54,011 nucleotides of DNA, taken from an uncultured SAR86 cluster bacterium (GTDB taxonomy: Bacteria > Pseudomonadota > Gammaproteobacteria > Magnimaribacterales > AG-339-G14). Below, piece after piece: positions 1-8,530 of the stretch. Within the stretch, counting starts at the first letter, position 1, and the number at the start of each line of letters is the position of its first letter. The notes beneath the pieces were generated by a model that was not told the DNA's origin, did no database searches, and worked only from the letters and a program-made list of their open reading frames with translations. The stretch is taken from positions 1-54,011 of the forward strand of contig CACJRI010000010.1 in the NCBI GenBank assembly GCA_902595715.1. Direction: 5' to 3'. The position numbers were made by a program, and so were the translations under genes.

Positions 1-312
1 CTGAACTAAAGAATGAATAATTCTTAAAGTCACAAACGCCCAGGCTAACTGCATCATCAAAGGATCAATGCTATTAATTAAGGCTATGGCTAAAGTGACA
101 GCATAAAATGCGACTGGTTGTTCAAATAGATGGTTATAGTTATCAGCAGCTCTCTCCACCCAAGCAGGTAAAGTACCTTTTAAGTCCTTTGTGTGAGCTG
201 CGTCTTGGGGATCTTTCATAAATCTCGTTCGACCATAAGACACAATCAAGAAAATTGTAAAAGTCCAAAGAATTAAGACGAAAACTGGTGTTAATAGTGC
301 TATTTGATTCAT
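1..312 (-). CDS. MAPEG-family membrane protein, partial (C-terminus off the left edge)
   Basis: The visible part is the first 104 residues of a small integral membrane protein that runs off the window. An N-terminal membrane segment (about residues 4-24) is followed by a loop and then the MAPEG signature region, where NYNHLFEQPVAFYAV matches the family's N..E..P pattern, and by more hydrophobic helix. MAPEG proteins (membrane-associated proteins in eicosanoid and glutathione metabolism) include microsomal glutathione transferases, but most bacterial members have no proven substrate. The start is well supported: ATG at 312 is preceded by a purine-rich GGGAGGG about 4 bases upstream. A second MAPEG protein lies at 42808-43206. 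The family call is fairly sure, the function unknown. Confidence 0.8.
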   Translation of the reverse strand, partial: MNQIALLTPVFVLILWTFTIFLIVSYGRTRFMKDPQDAAHTKDLKGTLPAWVERAADNYNHLFEQPVAFYAVTLAIALINSIDPLMMQLAWAFVTLRIIHSLVQ

Positions 313-393
313 GAAACCCTCCCTTTTTTTTAATATATCAGATAAATATTTCTTAAGCGAAATGCCTAAATACTGTTAAAGATATTTGTTCAA

Positions 394-975
394 TTATGGA
401 TGCTTCCCAGAAAAGTTAGAAAAATATTCTTTGATAAATTGCAAGTCTTTATCCATGTCTCCTGATGGGCTAAAGAAATCTCCAAGCTCGATAGTTTTTT
501 TTGAGAAATCTATTCCAGCCATCATAATTTTGCTGTTGGTTTCATTTGCAATTCTTAAAAAACCAGATTTGAGTTTTTCTACTTTTTTTCTGGTTCCTTC
601 TGGGGCTATAGCAATCATGAAGCCCTTGTACTTCTCAGTAATATTATGAATTTCGTTCTTTAATTCTTTTGGATCTGCTCGATTTACAGGAATGCCGCCC
701 ATTTTTCTGAGTATCCTGCGAAAGCCTCTTTTGAAAATTGAATGTTTACCAACCCAATGAATGTTGACATCAAGACTTAAAATAAATGACATCGCAAGAA
801 CAAAGTCCCAATTTGAAGTATGTGGTCCAGCGACAATTACCACTCGCTGATCTCTAGGAAGGTGACCAATTGTTTTCCAGCCTGTTATTTTCATTAGAAG
901 TTTACCTAGCCATATGAGAGGCAAAGATCTATGCGCGCGCAAGTGCTCAGGGACAAAGGTTTTATATTTAGCCAT
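394..975 (-). CDS. PlsC-type lysophospholipid/glycerolipid acyltransferase
   Basis: A 193-residue acyltransferase of the PlsC/LPLAT superfamily, which moves acyl chains onto lysophospholipids or related acceptors at the inner membrane. The catalytic H(x)4D box appears as HTSNWD (about residues 52-57). Downstream are the acceptor-binding GIPVNR element (about 94-99) and the EGTR box (about 125-128). It is shorter than canonical PlsC (about 240 residues) and resembles the compact bacterial 1-acyl-glycerol-3-phosphate acyltransferase-like family often seen as an extra copy. It is divergent from the small membrane gene at 1000. A TATAAT sequence on this strand (994-989) lies only about 13 bases before the ATG, hinting at a very short leader. 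The exact acceptor cannot be told. Confidence 0.82.
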   Translation of the reverse strand: MAKYKTFVPEHLRAHRSLPLIWLGKLLMKITGWKTIGHLPRDQRVVIVAGPHTSNWDFVLAMSFILSLDVNIHWVGKHSIFKRGFRRILRKMGGIPVNRADPKELKNEIHNITEKYKGFMIAIAPEGTRKKVEKLKSGFLRIANETNSKIMMAGIDFSKKTIELGDFFSPSGDMDKDLQFIKEYFSNFSGKHP

Positions 976-999
976 AAAAATTTAGACTATTATAGAAGA

Positions 1000-1287
1000 A
1001 TGAGTAACAAACATTTAGTCAATTTGGGGTATTTCTTCATCTGGGGAGATTTTTTGTTGGTTATATTTTTTGTTCATTCTTTGTTTGTAAGTCCAATTAC
1101 GGTTGAGATGTATTTTTCAGAGTATCTTCAGATAGCTTTATATTTATTTAATTGGATTAAAACTTGGGGCGAATTTTTTGATAGGTGGGTTGGATTTATT
1201 TACACCTTGCCAGCAGCATTAATTTTCTTTATGAGATACTTTATTACAACCTCGATTGGTATTTGGTTAGTAAGAAAATACGGTTAA
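1000..1287 (+). CDS. Small integral membrane protein of unknown function
   Basis: A 95-residue hydrophobic protein that I do not recognise. Two or three membrane segments are visible (about residues 8-30, 38-52 and 66-88), with many aromatic residues and a basic C-terminal end. I chose the ATG at 1000 because an in-frame start further upstream (931) would lie inside the start of the divergent acyltransferase gene. AGAAG just before this ATG is a weak ribosome site. The gene ends by sharing a 4-base TTAA with the stop of the convergent TRAP binding-protein gene. It could be a divergent membrane partner of a neighbour, but nothing in the sequence says which. Confidence 0.55.
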   Translation: MSNKHLVNLGYFFIWGDFLLVIFFVHSLFVSPITVEMYFSEYLQIALYLFNWIKTWGEFFDRWVGFIYTLPAALIFFMRYFITTSIGIWLVRKYG

Positions 1288-2393
1288 TTTAGTTCCCTCA
1301 TTTCATACACTGCCTTTTCAGAAATTTTGTGATATTCGGAAACATTCTTTTTAAAATTTTCTTGAGACTCAAATATCCTTTTCGATAAAGGATCCTCAGC
1401 AATCAACTCTTTCAAAAGTTTAGAAGTAATTTCTTTAAATTTTTTCAAAACATCATTTGGGAGTCTTTTTAGCATCACTCCATGAGTATTTACCAATGTT
1501 TCCAAAGCTTGATTATTCCTTGCAGTGTATTCATCCAACATATCCTGATTCACTGCCCTGCTTGCTGTTCTAACTATTTCTTGAAGATCAGCGGGCAAAG
1601 ATGCAAAAGCCTCTTTATTGATAATTATTTCTAAAGTGGGACCGGGTTCATGCCATCCCGGATAGTAATAATATTTTGCTGCTTGATGTAATCCAAAAGT
1701 CTGATCATTATATGGTCCAATCCATTCAGCAGCATCAATAACTCCTGTTTGAAGGTTAGTGAAGATTTCGCTGCCAGGCATTAAAACAGCTTCCCCACCT
1801 GCCTCAGTCCAAACTTTCCCAGCCAAGCCTGGAATTCTCATTCTGGTTCCTTTTATATCCTCTAGCGAATTTATTTCTTTGTTAAACCAGCCTGCCATTT
1901 GCACACCAGTATTACCACCTGCCAGAGGAATCAGATTGTATTGATTATAAGCTTCCTCCCAAAGTTCTAAACCACCTCCATAATGAAGCCAAGCATTCAT
2001 CTCTTGAGCGTTTAAGCCAAAGGGCAAAGCAGTAAAAAATTGTGCTGAAGGTGCTTTGCCAATCCAGTAATAAGACGCTCCATGACCAATCTCAACTGTG
2101 CCTCGAGAAACCGCATCAAAAACTTCTAAAGCAGGAACAAGCTCGCCACTGCCATAAACTTTTATTTGCAGTCTGCCTGCTGACATTTTATTCACTAGTT
2201 TTGAGAGGTTTTCTGCTCCCAAGCCTACTCCAGGATAATTTTTTGGCCATGTAGTTACCATCCGCCAAGTAAATGTCTTTTCAGATTCTTTGAATGCAGT
2301 ATTTGCTTCTTCTTGCTCGCATGCGATAAAGAAGGTTAATACGATAATTAAAACTAAACCTTTTTTAAATTTGCGAAACTTAAAACTAGCCAT
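1284..2393 (-). CDS. TRAP transporter solute-binding lipoprotein (DctP/TakP type)
   Basis: A 369-residue periplasmic binding protein of the DctP family. In TRAP transporters such proteins capture carboxylates or 2-oxo acids and pass them to a DctQM permease. The N-terminus is a basic stretch, a hydrophobic core and a lipobox (FFIAC, Cys25), so it should be a lipoprotein rather than the usual soluble form. The family features follow: TWPKNYPG, a GELVPALEVFDAVSRG segment, MRIPGLAGKVW, and TGVIDAAEWIGPYND around residues 215-230. This region resembles the TakP/2-oxo-acid branch. No permease genes are in the window, so it is an orphan here. Its start overlaps the last 40 bases of uvrD. The first ATG is needed to supply the signal peptide and has AAGGA upstream. 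Confidence 0.85.
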   Translation of the reverse strand: MASFKFRKFKKGLVLIIVLTFFIACEQEEANTAFKESEKTFTWRMVTTWPKNYPGVGLGAENLSKLVNKMSAGRLQIKVYGSGELVPALEVFDAVSRGTVEIGHGASYYWIGKAPSAQFFTALPFGLNAQEMNAWLHYGGGLELWEEAYNQYNLIPLAGGNTGVQMAGWFNKEINSLEDIKGTRMRIPGLAGKVWTEAGGEAVLMPGSEIFTNLQTGVIDAAEWIGPYNDQTFGLHQAAKYYYYPGWHEPGPTLEIIINKEAFASLPADLQEIVRTASRAVNQDMLDEYTARNNQALETLVNTHGVMLKRLPNDVLKKFKEITSKLLKELIAEDPLSKRIFESQENFKKNVSEYHKISEKAVYEMRELN

Positions 2394-4519
2394 TTTATTC
2401 CTTCTTTTGTGAAATTAACTTCAACTCTAGCATTGGCACCCTCTCCTTCATAGTTAAGAATAGTTCCTTCACCAAATACATCATGAGTAACTAAGTCGCC
2501 CAAAGAAAACTCCTCGCCTTTAAACTCAGTGCCGCCTACAATTTTTGGAACAAAGCCCTTTGAACTTGGTGTTTCCGAAGATATTCTAATCTCGTATTTC
2601 AATTCATCTGGAATTTCTTTTAAAAATCTAGATATTGGGCTAAAACTTTCCAACCCATACATATTTCTTACTTCTGCATAAGTTAAGTAGAGTCTTTCCA
2701 TAGCTCTGGTAATGCCTACATAACAAAGCCTACGTTCTTCTGCCAGTTGTCTTGGGTCTTCTAAAGATCTTTTGTGAGGAAATAAACCTTCTTCGCATCC
2801 AGTCATAAAAACCAATGGGAATTCTAAACCCTTCGCTGAGTGCAAGGTCATCATTTGTATTGCATCTTCATCAATATCTGCTTGATTTTCACCTGCGTCC
2901 AAAGACGCTTGATCAAGAAATATCTCCAATTCATTTCTATCGTCGTCAGTGTCTTCGCCTATAGAATTGAAACCAGAAGCAGCAGAAACAAGTTCCTCTA
3001 AATTCTCCTTTCTTGATCTACCTTTCTCTCCAGGCTCTTTTGCGTGAAAATCTTTCAGTCCGGTGGTATTAATAATTTCGTCAAAAATTTCTCCCAGACC
3101 TTTTTTTTCAGTATCAATTTTAAGCTGAGAAACTATTTCGATGAAATGAGATAAAGCTCTGGAAGATTTCTTTAAATTGTCTTTAGAAATAGATTCCGCT
3201 GCTTTCCATAAAGACAAACTTTCAGCTCTGGCATGTTCACGTACGCTATCCAAAGTTTTAGCACCAATCCCTCTTGTAGGTACATTTACTATTCGTTCAA
3301 AAGCTGCGTCATTATCAAAATCTACAAGTAATTTTGCGTAAGCAAGAGCGTTTTTGATCTCCATTCTTTCATAGAACCTTACGCCGCCATATATCCTATA
3401 AGGCAACTCGGCCCTTAAAATACTATCTTCCAAAACACGGGATTGAGCATTCGATCTATACAAAATTGCTACATCATTAAGAGACCTCCCTTCATCGATC
3501 CAGTTTTTTATAATGTCGACAATAAAACTTGCTTCATCTCTTTCATTGAAGGCACGATAAATTTTTAAAGGCTCGCCTTCTTTATTTTCCGACCAAAGTT
3601 TTTTCCCTAATCTTTCGGGATTATTTGAAATCACTGCATTAGCGGAGGAAAGAATGTTTTTTGTAGATCTGTAGTTTTGTTCAAGTTTGATGGTTTTTAC
3701 TTTCTTAAAGTCTTTTTGAAACCTTTTGATGTTTGCACTTTTTGCTCCTCTCCAGCTATAAATTGATTGATCATCGTCTCCAACAACTGTCATAAAACTT
3801 TTTTTGCCTAAGAGTTTTTTTAATAAAAGATATTGAATTTCATTAGTGTCTTGAAATTCATCCACCAAAATATGCTCAAACCTATTCTGATAGTACTCCA
3901 GAATTTCTTTGTTATTAGATAGCAGTTCAAAAGAACGCAAGAGGATTTCAGCAAAATCAACCAGTCCTTCTTGGTCACAAACTTTTTGGTACTCGTTCAT
4001 GATATCTACCATTTTTTCTTCAACAAAAGAGGCGCTGGACTTTATTTTTGCCTTTCTTCTGCCTTCTTCTTTCTGATTGTTAATAAACCATTGTGCTTGT
4101 GATGGCTGCCAAGTTGCATCATCTAATTCTAAAGATTTTATTACTCTCTTTATCACCCTATTTTGATCCTCCGAATCTAGAATGGAAAAGTTTTTTGTGA
4201 GTCCAGCCTCTTCCCAATGTCTTCTTAACATCCTATGAAACAAAGAGTGAAAAGTGCCACACCACATCTGATTGAGTTGTTCGCCGAGAATGTTTTCTAT
4301 TCGGCCTCTCATTTCTTTTGCTGCTTTATTGGTGAAAGTAACTGTTAATAGAGACATGGGATTTAAGTTATGAACCTTACACAACCAAGCAACCTTATGA
4401 GTTATAACTCGGGTTTTTCCAGAGCCAGCTCCTGCTAGAATCAAAGAGAATTGAGATTCGTCTGATACAGCTTCTCTCTGAGGAGAATTTAAATCATCCA
4501 ATATATAAGATACATCCAT
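2354..4519 (-). CDS. uvrD: UvrD/PcrA-type DNA helicase II
   Basis: A 721-residue superfamily 1A 3'-5' DNA helicase used in nucleotide excision and mismatch repair. All classic motifs are readable in order: the Q motif (LNSPQREAV), Walker A (AGAGSGKT, about residues 30-37), Walker B (LVDEFQDTN), motif III (GDDDQSIYSWRGA), motif V (MTLHSAKGLEFP) and motif VI (YVGITRAMERLYL). The C-terminal tail (VEVNFTKEGIKWLVLSFANL) matches the UvrD/PcrA end domain, so the stop at 2354 is right and the overlap with the following gene is real. The length is normal for the family. A 47-base A+T-rich space separates it from the divergent flavoprotein gene at 4567. Confidence 0.96.
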   Translation of the reverse strand: MDVSYILDDLNSPQREAVSDESQFSLILAGAGSGKTRVITHKVAWLCKVHNLNPMSLLTVTFTNKAAKEMRGRIENILGEQLNQMWCGTFHSLFHRMLRRHWEEAGLTKNFSILDSEDQNRVIKRVIKSLELDDATWQPSQAQWFINNQKEEGRRKAKIKSSASFVEEKMVDIMNEYQKVCDQEGLVDFAEILLRSFELLSNNKEILEYYQNRFEHILVDEFQDTNEIQYLLLKKLLGKKSFMTVVGDDDQSIYSWRGAKSANIKRFQKDFKKVKTIKLEQNYRSTKNILSSANAVISNNPERLGKKLWSENKEGEPLKIYRAFNERDEASFIVDIIKNWIDEGRSLNDVAILYRSNAQSRVLEDSILRAELPYRIYGGVRFYERMEIKNALAYAKLLVDFDNDAAFERIVNVPTRGIGAKTLDSVREHARAESLSLWKAAESISKDNLKKSSRALSHFIEIVSQLKIDTEKKGLGEIFDEIINTTGLKDFHAKEPGEKGRSRKENLEELVSAASGFNSIGEDTDDDRNELEIFLDQASLDAGENQADIDEDAIQMMTLHSAKGLEFPLVFMTGCEEGLFPHKRSLEDPRQLAEERRLCYVGITRAMERLYLTYAEVRNMYGLESFSPISRFLKEIPDELKYEIRISSETPSSKGFVPKIVGGTEFKGEEFSLGDLVTHDVFGEGTILNYEGEGANARVEVNFTKEGIKWLVLSFANLKKV

Positions 4520-4566
4520 ATAATTTTATTTTAAGCTAAAGTAGATTCTTTATATAAATAACATTT

Positions 4567-5151
4567 ATGAAAGATTTTGAAAATTCTTTGGATACGATGC
4601 TTGAAAAAGCTTTTTTGACCATTTCTAACGGAGTTGATGACTCTAAAAGTTACTTCCATACTCCAACAGTATGCACTTTTGAAGGTCAAGACATATCAGC
4701 AAGAACGGTTGTGCTCAGAGATTTTAATGAACAAGAAAGAGTTTTGAGGTTTCATACCGATCAAAGGTCGCCAAAAATTTCTCAAATAAAAGAAAATAAT
4801 AGAGCTTCTGTTCATGCTTATGATCAAGAAGAAAAAATTCAAATTAGATTAAAAGGAACTATAGAAACTCACCATCAAGATTTTGTAACTGAAAGAGCGT
4901 GGGAAAATACTAGAGAAATGTCCAAAGAATGTTACTCAGTAAAAGACTCTCCAAGTAAAAAGATAGACAATCCTATTGAATTTGATATTGATAAAACCCA
5001 AATTGATCGGGAAGCGGGTTATGAAAATTTTGCAGTTAGTCTTTTTACCTTTCAATACCTAGAAATCTTATATTTAAAAAGAGCAGGTCACAGACGAGCC
5101 ATCTTCGAATGGGATAATAGCGATATAAGGAAGGATTGGTTGATACCTTAA
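4567..5151 (+). CDS. Pyridoxamine 5'-phosphate oxidase-like FMN-binding protein
   Basis: A 194-residue protein with the split-barrel flavin-binding fold of the PNPOx superfamily. The FMN-contacting segment ARTVVLRDF (about residues 44-52) and the following strands (LRFHTDQRSPK, ASVHAYDQEEKIQIRLKG) are typical. The C-terminal part, with REAGYENFAV and RRAIFEW, resembles the Pyridox_oxase_2-type branch rather than true PdxH, whose C-terminal dimerisation segment I do not see. The substrate is therefore open: vitamin B6, another flavin reductase reaction or a heme-like ligand. It has its own A+T-rich promoter region after the divergent uvrD, with a possible -10 of TATATA near 4551, and ends in a 4-base overlap with the convergent SMR gene. 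Confidence 0.8.
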   Translation: MKDFENSLDTMLEKAFLTISNGVDDSKSYFHTPTVCTFEGQDISARTVVLRDFNEQERVLRFHTDQRSPKISQIKENNRASVHAYDQEEKIQIRLKGTIETHHQDFVTERAWENTREMSKECYSVKDSPSKKIDNPIEFDIDKTQIDREAGYENFAVSLFTFQYLEILYLKRAGHRRAIFEWDNSDIRKDWLIP

Positions 5152-5474
5152 TTTACAGTATTAGCTAAAACTAAAATAACGCCAGTTACGATTAAAAGTA
5201 TTCCGAAAGAAACAAGCAAAGACGGAAATTCTTGATATTTGATTGCTCCTAAAATTGCTATTAAAACAATTCCTACTCCTGACCAAATTGCATAAGCAAC
5301 CGAAACGGATATATGTTGAAAAGTTAAAGACAAAAAGTAGAAGCTTGCAGCATAGCTAAAGACAACAACAAGGTTCGGAATCATTTTTGTGAAGCCTTCT
5401 GTATCTCTTAAAAAAAGAGTACCAACAACTTCTAAAATGATTGCTAAAAAGAGAAAGGTGTAAGGCAAAACCAT
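5148..5474 (-). CDS. Small multidrug resistance (SMR) family transporter
   Basis: A 108-residue, four-helix inner-membrane protein of the EmrE/SugE/Gdx family, which works as a proton-coupled antiporter for cations such as quaternary ammonium compounds or guanidinium. The essential membrane glutamate is Glu15 in AIILEVVGT. The conserved AYAIWSGVG segment supplies Tyr61 and Trp64, one position later than EmrE Tyr60 and Trp63. The length is exactly that of the family. The sequence looks closer to EmrE-type multidrug exporters than to guanidinium exporters, but this cannot be settled by eye. The gene stands alone, divergent from the BI-1-like gene and convergent with the flavoprotein gene. Confidence 0.9.
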   Translation of the reverse strand: MVLPYTFLFLAIILEVVGTLFLRDTEGFTKMIPNLVVVFSYAASFYFLSLTFQHISVSVAYAIWSGVGIVLIAILGAIKYQEFPSLLVSFGILLIVTGVILVLANTVN

Positions 5475-5515
5475 AATTCTTTTATTTGATTGTAATCAGT
5501 AAATTAAAAACTATC

Positions 5516-5544
5516 TTGGAAAGATTAGCTATTCAATTTTTAAT
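5516..5544 (+). promoter_or_regulatory. Candidate sigma-70-type promoter for the BI-1/nadB run
   Basis: In the 91-base divergent space before the BI-1-like gene there is TTGGAA (5516-5521), 17 bases, then TTTAAT (5539-5544), with the ATG 21 bases further on. Spacing is ideal and both boxes match the consensus at four positions. In DNA this A+T-rich, chance matches are common, so this is a suggestion only. Confidence 0.3.
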
Positions 5545-5565
5545 ATTTCAAGTTAAAATTATCTT

Positions 5566-6324
5566 ATGAGTAAACATAATGCTTTGGACATGTTCGGCAG
5601 GTCTGGAAATCCCACATTGAGTGATGCTACTTTTGCTGATTTTGAAAATGTAGATCAAAAAACTATGACCTTACAGGGAACTGTGAACAAGGTTGGTATT
5701 CTTTTGGCATTGGTTGTTTTAAGCGCAGCCTACACTTGGAATGTTTATTTTGTAACTGGTAGTCCAGGAGCATTGATGCCAATCGGGCTTTTTGGTGGCA
5801 TGATTTTTGCCCTGATAACCATCTTCAAAAAAAACTGGGCAATGTACACTGCACCCATTTATGCCATATTAGAAGGTCTATTTTTAGGTGGAATATCTGC
5901 CATTTTTGAAAGTCAGTATCCAGGAATTGTTATTCAAGCAACAGGATTAACTTTTGGTACTTTGGCTTCTTTATTAGTACTTTATAAAACAGGGATAATA
6001 AAGCCTACAGAGAATTTTAGACTTATGGTGGTATCAGCCACTATGGGCATTGCATTGCTCTATGTGGTTAGCTTTATTATGAGTATGTTTGGTACGGGTA
6101 TCGGTTTTATTCATGACAATGGAATTTTTGGTATTGGATTTAGCCTTTTTGTTGTGGGTATTGCGGCTTTAAATTTAGTTCTAGATTTTGATTTCATAGA
6201 AGAAGGATCGGAAAAAAATGCTCCCAAATATATGGAGTGGTTTGGTGCCTTTGCTTTAATGGTTACTTTGATTTGGCTTTACTTGGAAATGCTTAGACTG
6301 CTTGCAAAACTCAGAAGCAGATAG
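5566..6324 (+). CDS. Bax inhibitor-1/YccA-like seven-helix membrane protein
   Basis: A 252-residue polytopic membrane protein of the BI-1-like group (the BaxI_1 type, with a soluble N-terminal leader of about 40 residues). Seven hydrophobic helices are visible from about residue 44 to the end. The family's acidic late segment LVLDFDFIEEG precedes the last helix, and the end is basic. BI-1 family proteins behave as pH-gated calcium-leak channels in studied cases, but bacterial function is largely undefined. The first helices carry the usual small and aromatic residues. It is followed at once by a small membrane-protein gene and then nadB on the same strand, so the three are probably cotranscribed. 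Confidence 0.85.
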   Translation: MSKHNALDMFGRSGNPTLSDATFADFENVDQKTMTLQGTVNKVGILLALVVLSAAYTWNVYFVTGSPGALMPIGLFGGMIFALITIFKKNWAMYTAPIYAILEGLFLGGISAIFESQYPGIVIQATGLTFGTLASLLVLYKTGIIKPTENFRLMVVSATMGIALLYVVSFIMSMFGTGIGFIHDNGIFGIGFSLFVVGIAALNLVLDFDFIEEGSEKNAPKYMEWFGAFALMVTLIWLYLEMLRLLAKLRSR

Positions 6325-6325
6325 C

Positions 6326-6535
6326 GTGTCTCTGACAGATATCTTTTTTTTACTGCTTACGATTGTTTCACTTGCAGTATTCTTTTTTTTTGGTCGCTTT
6401 AGAGCATCAGAAAAACAACTAAACAGAGAAGATCGAATTGATTGGTCCAGTAGAAAGTACGATTTTCTGAAGTATTTTCTTCTTATTCTTTTTTTGGCGA
6501 TAGGTATAGCGTTTTTGATCAGAACTTTCGCTTAG
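6326..6535 (+). CDS. Small two-helix membrane protein of unknown function
   Basis: About 69 residues with a hydrophobic helix at each end and a charged middle segment rich in Arg, Glu and Asp (LNREDRIDWSSRKYD). I do not recognise a family. The start is uncertain because there is no ATG. GTG at 6326 lies one base after the stop of the BI-1-like gene and leads directly into the first helix. A TTG at 6302 would add eight residues inside the upstream gene. The GTG start is preferred because it fits stop-start coupling. It lies between the BI-1-like gene and nadB, with 11 bases to nadB. Confidence 0.5.
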   Translation: MSLTDIFFLLLTIVSLAVFFFFGRFRASEKQLNREDRIDWSSRKYDFLKYFLLILFLAIGIAFLIRTFA

Positions 6536-6546
6536 AATAATTTTTC

Positions 6547-8115
6547 ATGATTGATACCGAAGTTTTAATAATTGGTGGCGGAGCAGCTGGGTTAACAGCA
6601 GCAATTGAGCTTAGTCAGAAACATAAGGTGTCTGTTATTTCAAAAGAAACTATTGTTGATAGCTCTACTTGGTATGCGCAAGGAGGAATAGCAGCAGTAA
6701 TGGGAGAAAAAGATACGGTCGAAGAGCATATTGCTGATACGTTGGAGGTTGGAGACGGAATTTGTGATAAGGATGCTGTTGCCCACTGCGTAAAAAATAG
6801 CAAATCAGCAATTGATTGGCTTATTGAGATGGGAGTTAACTTTACAATGACGCAAAATGGAGAAAAATTGCATCTCACTCAAGAAGGCGGACATTCAAAA
6901 AGACGTGTTGCGCATTCTAAAGATACCACTGGCAAAGAAGTTTCAAATTCTTTAATAGCCAGAGCTAGAAAAATAAAAAATATAACAATTTATGAAAATC
7001 ATCTTGCAGTTGATTTGATAACTAGTGGTCGCTCATGTTTAGGAGCCTATGTATTCGATAAAAAAAAAGAAGAAGTTATAACCTTCAAATCAAATGCAAC
7101 AATTCTGGCATCTGGAGGAGCGAGCAAGGTTTATTTATACACTAGCAATCCAGATGGAACTAGTGGCGATGGTATGGCACTAGCTTGGCGAGCAGGATGC
7201 GAATTATCAAATATGGAATTTAACCAGTTTCACCCAACTTGTCTTTATCATCCAGAAGCAAAATCTTTTTTGATTAGCGAAGCATTAAGAGGTGAAGGGG
7301 CTTATTTACTAAATCATGAAAACGAAAGATTCATGAAAAAGTATCACAAAAAAAGTGAGTTAGCTCCAAGAGATGTGGTAGCTAGATCAATAGACGAAGA
7401 AATGAAAAAAACAGGTAAAGACTTTATGTTCCTGGATATTAGCCATAAGCCGAAGAATATGATTTTAAAATCATTTCCTGCAATTTATAAAAAATGTTTG
7501 AGTTATGGATTTGATATTACAAAAGATAAAATACCTGTTGTTCCCGCAGCTCACTACTCATGTGGCGGTGTTAAGACAGGCTTGTCAGGTGAAACGAATA
7601 TAAAGAAGCTTTATGCTATTGGAGAAACAGCTTGTACTGGGCTACACGGTGCCAACAGAATGGCAAGCAACTCCTTATTAGAATGTATTGTTTTTGCAAA
7701 GTCTGCAGCTTTGCACATCGAAAAGAATTTTCATGTAAATGAGAAAAAGCTCAAGGATTGGGATTCCTCAAAGGTTATAAGATCGGGAGAGAATGTTTTG
7801 ATTTCTCATAATTGGGATGAAACTAGAAGATTGATGTGGGACTACGTTGGCGTCGTCAGATCAAATGATCGGTTGTTAAAAGCGAAAGAAAAAATAAAAA
7901 TCATTCAAAATGAAGTAGAGGGTTTTTACAAAAACTTTGAGTTGAATTCGGATTTCATTGAGTTGAGAAATTTAGTTCTAGTTGCAAGGTTGATTATCGA
8001 AAGTGCTATTTTGAGAAAAGAAAGCAGAGGTCTTCACTACAACATAGATTTCCCAAATAAAATTAGAAGAGGATCTTCTTCAGTAATTTCAAAAAAAGAA
8101 CTTAAAGTTGCTTGA
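6547..8115 (+). CDS. nadB: L-aspartate oxidase (NAD biosynthesis)
   Basis: A 522-residue FAD enzyme of the succinate dehydrogenase/fumarate reductase flavoprotein family. It oxidises L-aspartate to iminoaspartate, the first step of de novo NAD synthesis in the cytosol. The N-terminal FAD motif IIGGGAAGLTAA and the STWYAQGGIAAV loop are diagnostic. Further on are EGGHSKRRVAHSKDTTG, EFNQFHPTC and the catalytic region HYSCGGVKTG, followed by GANRMASNSLLE. The length matches NadB (about 530). The partner quinolinate synthase gene nadA is not in this window. The last 14 bases overlap the convergent CBS-domain gene. Confidence 0.95.
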   Translation: MIDTEVLIIGGGAAGLTAAIELSQKHKVSVISKETIVDSSTWYAQGGIAAVMGEKDTVEEHIADTLEVGDGICDKDAVAHCVKNSKSAIDWLIEMGVNFTMTQNGEKLHLTQEGGHSKRRVAHSKDTTGKEVSNSLIARARKIKNITIYENHLAVDLITSGRSCLGAYVFDKKKEEVITFKSNATILASGGASKVYLYTSNPDGTSGDGMALAWRAGCELSNMEFNQFHPTCLYHPEAKSFLISEALRGEGAYLLNHENERFMKKYHKKSELAPRDVVARSIDEEMKKTGKDFMFLDISHKPKNMILKSFPAIYKKCLSYGFDITKDKIPVVPAAHYSCGGVKTGLSGETNIKKLYAIGETACTGLHGANRMASNSLLECIVFAKSAALHIEKNFHVNEKKLKDWDSSKVIRSGENVLISHNWDETRRLMWDYVGVVRSNDRLLKAKEKIKIIQNEVEGFYKNFELNSDFIELRNLVLVARLIIESAILRKESRGLHYNIDFPNKIRRGSSSVISKKELKVA

Positions 8116-8500
8116 TTAAATCTCGCATAGAAAGAACCCCAACAAGTTTTTCTTTATCCATTACCGCAAGGTGACGAATCTGATTTTCCATCATTAAGTC
8201 TAAAGCTTCGAGCTTTGTACATTGAGGTGTAACGCTAATAATATTTTTAGACATTATTTCTTTTACTTCATTATTTAAGGCTTCTTTTCCTTTTCTGGCA
8301 ATGAGCTCAATCACATCTCTTTCTGTAACAATGCCTTCAAGATCTTGAGGGTCATTTGAATCAGAGCAATAAACCAATAGAGCACCTATTCTATTTTTGT
8401 CCATTATTCTGCAGGCATCTTCAATGGAAGAGTTTCTAGCTACAGCAAATATATCCCAATATCTTTGGTTTAAAAGCAATGATTCTATGTTTTCAGACAT
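8102..8500 (-). CDS. Tandem CBS-domain protein
   Basis: A 132-residue protein consisting essentially of two CBS motifs (about residues 13-68 and 80-130), the paired module that binds adenine nucleotides and related ligands. The first repeat contains IEDACRIMDKNRIGALLV and EGIVTERDVIELIA. The second contains IISVTPQCTKLEALDLMM, IRHLAVMD and LVGVLSMRDLIK. There is no attached enzyme or channel, so it is a stand-alone sensor or regulator. The partner is unknown. It is transcribed alone, convergent with nadB and divergent from the TonB-domain gene. Confidence 0.9.
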   Translation of the reverse strand: MSENIESLLLNQRYWDIFAVARNSSIEDACRIMDKNRIGALLVYCSDSNDPQDLEGIVTERDVIELIARKGKEALNNEVKEIMSKNIISVTPQCTKLEALDLMMENQIRHLAVMDKEKLVGVLSMRDLIKQL

Positions 8501-8530
8501 TAAGTGAGATGATTTATGGAGTTTTTTGTT

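Noticed and set aside
931-999. An upstream ATG extension (from 931) of the small membrane protein
   Set aside because: It would lie within the N-terminal coding part of the divergent acyltransferase. The added residues are not membrane-like, and the internal ATG at 1000 suffices.
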